This document shows, one piece after another, positions 28,635 through 30,968 of a stretch of DNA of 30,968 nucleotides (position 1 is its first letter; each line of letters opens with the position of its first letter). A model generated the notes under the pieces. The model was not told where the DNA came from. It saw only the letters and a program-made list of their open reading frames with translations, and searched no databases. The translations under genes and the position numbers were made by a program. The DNA is taken from IMG/VR virus record IMGVR_UViG_3300037504_000308, positions 1 through 30,968 of that record; one strand, given 5' to 3'. This DNA is from a virus.

Positions 28635-28662
28635 TTGACAAGGGCTTTTGCCTAGGTACAGT
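28635..28662 (+). promoter_or_regulatory. Sigma70-like promoter for the plus-strand gene
   Basis: A perfect TTGACA (28635-28640), a 16-base spacer, and TACAGT (28657-28662). Transcription would begin about 25 bases before the ATG at 28693 with AAGGAG between. It is the only promoter I see reading to the right. Confidence 0.65.
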
Positions 28663-28692
28663 ATGCGCTCAACCAACCAAGGAGAGCATCCT

Positions 28693-28992
28693 ATGCCTCG
28701 TATCAAGAAATGTAAGTCCTTCGTCGCCTGCACGAGGGCCATCAAGAGCCCCACCTACAGGTCCCGCGTGAGGAGGTCCTACAGACAGGCCTTAGGGGAG
28801 GCCTACAATAACAGCCTCAACGATGAACGTAGGGCCATCCTAGCGGAATGCATCTGGAAGCAGGAGGATGACCTGGAGCATTCCGTATGCAGGGAGCCCT
28901 GGTCTCATCCTATGAACCCTACCATAGAGGCCATGCGTACCATACGTAATGACCTCTATGATGATCTGGGGTGGCAGGGCAAGGGTGTCTAG
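28693..28992 (+). CDS. Sole plus-strand gene, basic protein of unknown function
   Basis: 99 residues from the ATG at 28693 (AAGGAG eight bases upstream; an in-frame ATG ten codons earlier lies at the promoter -10 and is rejected). It starts MPRIKKCKSFVACTRAIKSP, has a strongly basic middle (RSRVRRSYRQALGEAYNNSL) and an acidic, Trp-containing remainder (ECIWKQEDDLEHSVCREPWS). It has its own promoter and a terminator behind it, so it forms an independent unit. Such isolated genes in phages often act early on host functions or regulate; no motif shows which. Confidence 0.8.
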   Translation: MPRIKKCKSFVACTRAIKSPTYRSRVRRSYRQALGEAYNNSLNDERRAILAECIWKQEDDLEHSVCREPWSHPMNPTIEAMRTIRNDLYDDLGWQGKGV

Positions 28993-29031
28993 GAGATAGT
29001 CCGTTTGCTTGCCCCCTGTATAGCATTATGG

Positions 29032-29059
29032 AGCCCCCTAGGACATCCCTAGGGGGCTT
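29032..29059. terminator. Probable bidirectional terminator hairpin
   Basis: A strong stem AGCCCCCTAGG / CCCTAGGGGGCT with a four-base loop lies between the convergent ends of the plus-strand gene and the virion gene at 29067. The right-hand side is followed by TTCCTT, a modest T-rich tract for plus-strand transcripts; for minus-strand transcripts there is no T run. Confidence 0.65.
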
Positions 29060-29066
29060 CCTTGGG

Positions 29067-29495
29067 TTACAGCTCGTCGGGGATGGTCTCAGTGACACGG
29101 TAGGTGATGACCACACGGACAGAGCCACCAGTGACATTGGCACTGCCCAGGGCACCAGTGGAATCCACGATACCACAGACATGGATGGTCTCAGCGGAGC
29201 TAAGCACAGAGTCCACCAGGGGCAGGTTGAAGGTGGTACCTGCGGTGAGGCCTGCGGTGGACGGCTTGCCGTACTTGTCGGGGTCACTACCCTGGGGACC
29301 GATGCCGAAGGAGTCAGCAGTGCCGGCCTCCACGAGATCTTCCAGGATGGTGCCGCCAGCGGTCAGCACGACGGAGCCAGCAGGGAGTGCCTCCGAGATG
29401 GCCTTGTACTTGGCAGTGTTGCCATCGAAGTCCACGACTTCATCGATGACGTATTCGCTGTAAGCGTTTGGTACAGTGCGAATTAGCTTCGCCAT
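29067..29495 (-). CDS. Putative virion structural protein
   Basis: 142 residues: MAKLIRTVPNAYSEYVIDEV, then beta-rich, Gly/Thr/Ser-rich sequence (LPAGSVVLTAGGTILEDLVE, GLTAGTTFNLPLVDSVLSSA, GGSVRVVITYRVTETIPDEL). The all-beta composition without charged helices is typical of phage head-decoration or tail-surface proteins. AAGGAG lies seven bases upstream. It follows the other structural gene at 29846-30968 across a promoter-sized gap. The exact structural role is not readable. Confidence 0.7.
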   Translation of the reverse strand: MAKLIRTVPNAYSEYVIDEVVDFDGNTAKYKAISEALPAGSVVLTAGGTILEDLVEAGTADSFGIGPQGSDPDKYGKPSTAGLTAGTTFNLPLVDSVLSSAETIHVCGIVDSTGALGSANVTGGSVRVVITYRVTETIPDEL

Positions 29496-29845
29496 GAGGT
29501 GCTCCTTTCAGCACTAGGGATTGGGTATGGCACACATAGGTACCACTACCATGAAGAAAGACCTAGGGAGAGACCTGAGGAAGAACACCCTAGGGAGGGA
29601 AGTGATACGAAGTGATGAGAAGAGAAGTGATGAGATGAGAGGTGAAGTGACGATATGATAGGACTGAGAGCAAGGAAGACCTAGGGAGAGACTTAAGGTA
29701 GTACCTTAAGATTAACCTTAAGTAGGGGAGAATTTAAACAGAACCACCACAGAGTTTGTTTTATCTCGTTGAAGTGAATCTATCTCGCATAGGAAGCGAA
29801 GCTTCCCCTAGGACACATCCTAAGGTCACTATCTTAAGATGTGCC
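29496..29845. other. Non-coding region with dense repeats
   Basis: No gene in 350 bases. Plus-strand features: two copies of GACCTAGGGAGAGAC (29570 and 29680 area); a purine-rich tract with four GAAGTGA units (29600-29655); CTTAAGGTAGTACCTTAAG, an 8-bp inverted repeat around AGT near 29695-29713; and TATCTCG twice (29762 and 29781). It precedes a late gene, so a phage-polymerase promoter is expected here, but none could be assigned. Confidence 0.6.
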
Positions 29846-29846
29846 C
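29811..29846 (-). other. Stem-loop behind the right-hand structural gene
   Basis: Minus-strand arms GGGCACATC and GATGTGTCC form a 9-bp stem with one G-U pair. It overlaps the TAG of the gene at 29846-30968. There is no T run, so RNA processing or stabilisation is likelier than intrinsic termination. Confidence 0.5.
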
Positions 29847-30968
29847 TAGAGTGGCTCCGACCAGTTGAGGCTCCCGTAGTAATCCTCAGCTCCGTTGCTT
29901 AGGTTCTGTACAGCAAGGACCAACTCATCAGCTGTCCCATCAATGGCCACCCCAGGATGGAGGAGACTACGGAGGGTCGCCGATAGGAGGCCTCCCCCCT
30001 GGTTAGTACTACGGATGTACCCCGAGGCCATCTGGAGCCCACCCGAGAGGGTGTTGGTGTTATCTCGGGAGATGTCATACTCAACAGCCGAAGAGTTCCC
30101 TACAGACACCCAAGACGCAGCATCTACGCCTGCTACGGTGGGGTTCATGATGATAGCCCAACGGAAGTCAGCCGTGGAGGTACATATGGCCTGAGCGGTG
30201 TCCAGGAGGACATTCCCATGCTCACGCCCAGAGCGCAGCCGTATGGAGATCAGCGGATAGAGGTTGGTGTCGTTAGAGGTGGTGAAGGCTGTGGTTCCCC
30301 TATCGGCGGAATACAACTGACCTGTCTGTTCATAGCCACCCTCTGAGGCGACGCTCCCACAGATCTCCCGGAGGGTTGACGTTCCTGCCCCACCATCCCC
30401 ACGAATCTCATAACGTAGGCTATGGTTGGCGAACCGCATGTATGGATCAACCGTGGTGTTGGTGTTCTTGAAGATATGAGCGTAGTGAACCCTACCATTG
30501 AATTGGAAGCCCACACGGACATCACCAAGCGATAGCCATTCAAGGTCCATCACCAGGATGACCCCAAGGTCCCAATCGATGTCTACCCCTGAGGTACCAG
30601 TCCCATCGAAGGTGTCCACATTCCAGGATGACTGGGCCACTCGTGTGACGGTGCCGTTGTCAGCCAGGCAGATATACACCGTGGTGCCGTCCGATTCAAG
30701 GTAGATACCGTCCCTGTTTGAGTTGAATGGGGTTGTGCTGTTCGTATTGAAGTAGCCAAATCTCTTGATGTACCCGGCCTCTGGGAACAGCACTCCCGTC
30801 TCAGCAACCTTCAGGCTCTTGCCGGCCTGATAGTTGAACCGCATCTTAGTCTGTCGGATGGCGAAGTCGCCAGAGGTCCCAGCACACACGAGGTCCACAT
30901 AGTTGTCCGCATTCCATGTGACGGAACTTGAGGCCCCATTCAGTTCCTCATCCCACACAAACTCTCGC
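29846..30968 (-). CDS. Virion structural (tail-associated) protein, N terminus missing
   Basis: 373 residues are visible, open to the right edge, ending SLNWSEPL. The segment around SWNVDTFDGTGTSGVDIDWD, then LVMDLEWLSLGDVRVGFQFN and VHYAHIFKNTN, followed by EICGSVASEGGYEQTG, is a recurring module of phage structural proteins, especially from aquatic phages, that I recognise without a family number. It looks like a concanavalin/LamG-type beta domain that may bind a surface. The protein is Ser/Thr/Asn-rich and all-beta. Its role as tail fibre or virion surface protein is inferred. Confidence 0.75.
   Translation of the reverse strand, partial: REFVWDEELNGASSSVTWNADNYVDLVCAGTSGDFAIRQTKMRFNYQAGKSLKVAETGVLFPEAGYIKRFGYFNTNSTTPFNSNRDGIYLESDGTTVYICLADNGTVTRVAQSSWNVDTFDGTGTSGVDIDWDLGVILVMDLEWLSLGDVRVGFQFNGRVHYAHIFKNTNTTVDPYMRFANHSLRYEIRGDGGAGTSTLREICGSVASEGGYEQTGQLYSADRGTTAFTTSNDTNLYPLISIRLRSGREHGNVLLDTAQAICTSTADFRWAIIMNPTVAGVDAASWVSVGNSSAVEYDISRDNTNTLSGGLQMASGYIRSTNQGGGLLSATLRSLLHPGVAIDGTADELVLAVQNLSNGAEDYYGSLNWSEPL

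Larger units (their letters stand above)
28015..28692. other. Non-coding zone at head of the small-gene region
   Basis: No convincing gene in 678 bases; minus-strand frames here have no ribosome binding site and are Pro/Gly/Cys-rich from GC-rich repeats. It contains the 13-bp tandem repeat at 28158-28195, two AAAAGGGG-type elements near 28136 and 28216 (a third is near 27680), CTTAGGCCTTAGG near 28375, the weak minus-strand promoter at 28404-28432 and the plus-strand promoter at 28635-28662. It probably controls divergent transcription. Confidence 0.6.

Overview
The window looks like part of a lytic, T7-like podovirus genome (Autographivirales type). It carries a single-subunit RNA polymerase with T7-type catalytic residues, a gp4-like primase-helicase, a gp5-like family A DNA polymerase, a 5'-3' exonuclease, an acidic-tailed ssDNA-binding protein, and portal, scaffold and capsid genes in T7 order. 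Nearly everything is read from the minus strand, so transcription runs from high to low coordinates. The host is not identifiable; attC-like sites hint at a gammaproteobacterium, which is only an inference.

Layout in the direction of transcription: 29,067-30,968 holds two late virion-protein genes. 28,015-29,066 is a largely non-coding zone with one isolated plus-strand gene (28,693-28,992) that has its own sigma70-like promoter. 22,000-28,014 is an early/accessory region of small genes, mostly of unknown function, each with a strong ribosome binding site. 21,615-22,088 is a structured non-coding stretch ending in a sigma70-like promoter. 18,413-21,512 contains an RNA ligase, a large repeat-containing protein and a run of small genes separated by attC-like palindromes. 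15,072-18,291 encodes the RNA polymerase and SSB. 3,869-15,062 is the replication block (triplicated small protein, RusA resolvase, phosphoesterase, dNMP kinase, primase-helicase, DNA polymerase, exonuclease), with genes packed by ATGA-type overlaps. 1-3,760 is the head block (two small proteins, portal, a 14-residue ORF, tRNA-Ile, terminator, scaffold, capsid cut by the left edge).

The most unusual feature is two clusters of integron attC-like recombination sites (18,659-19,866 and 22,814-23,122). They separate small, often more AT-rich genes whose stop codons lie inside the attC core (the TAA of RYYTAAC). No integron integrase is present, so these resemble CALIN elements (clusters of attC sites lacking an integrase) carried inside a T7-like phage. 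Both clusters end downstream at the same 11-bp sequence. By my reading the attC polarity is opposite to the genes, which is atypical.

Start codons were chosen by ribosome binding site and by overlap with the upstream stop. Functional names rest on motifs read by eye, not on database searches.
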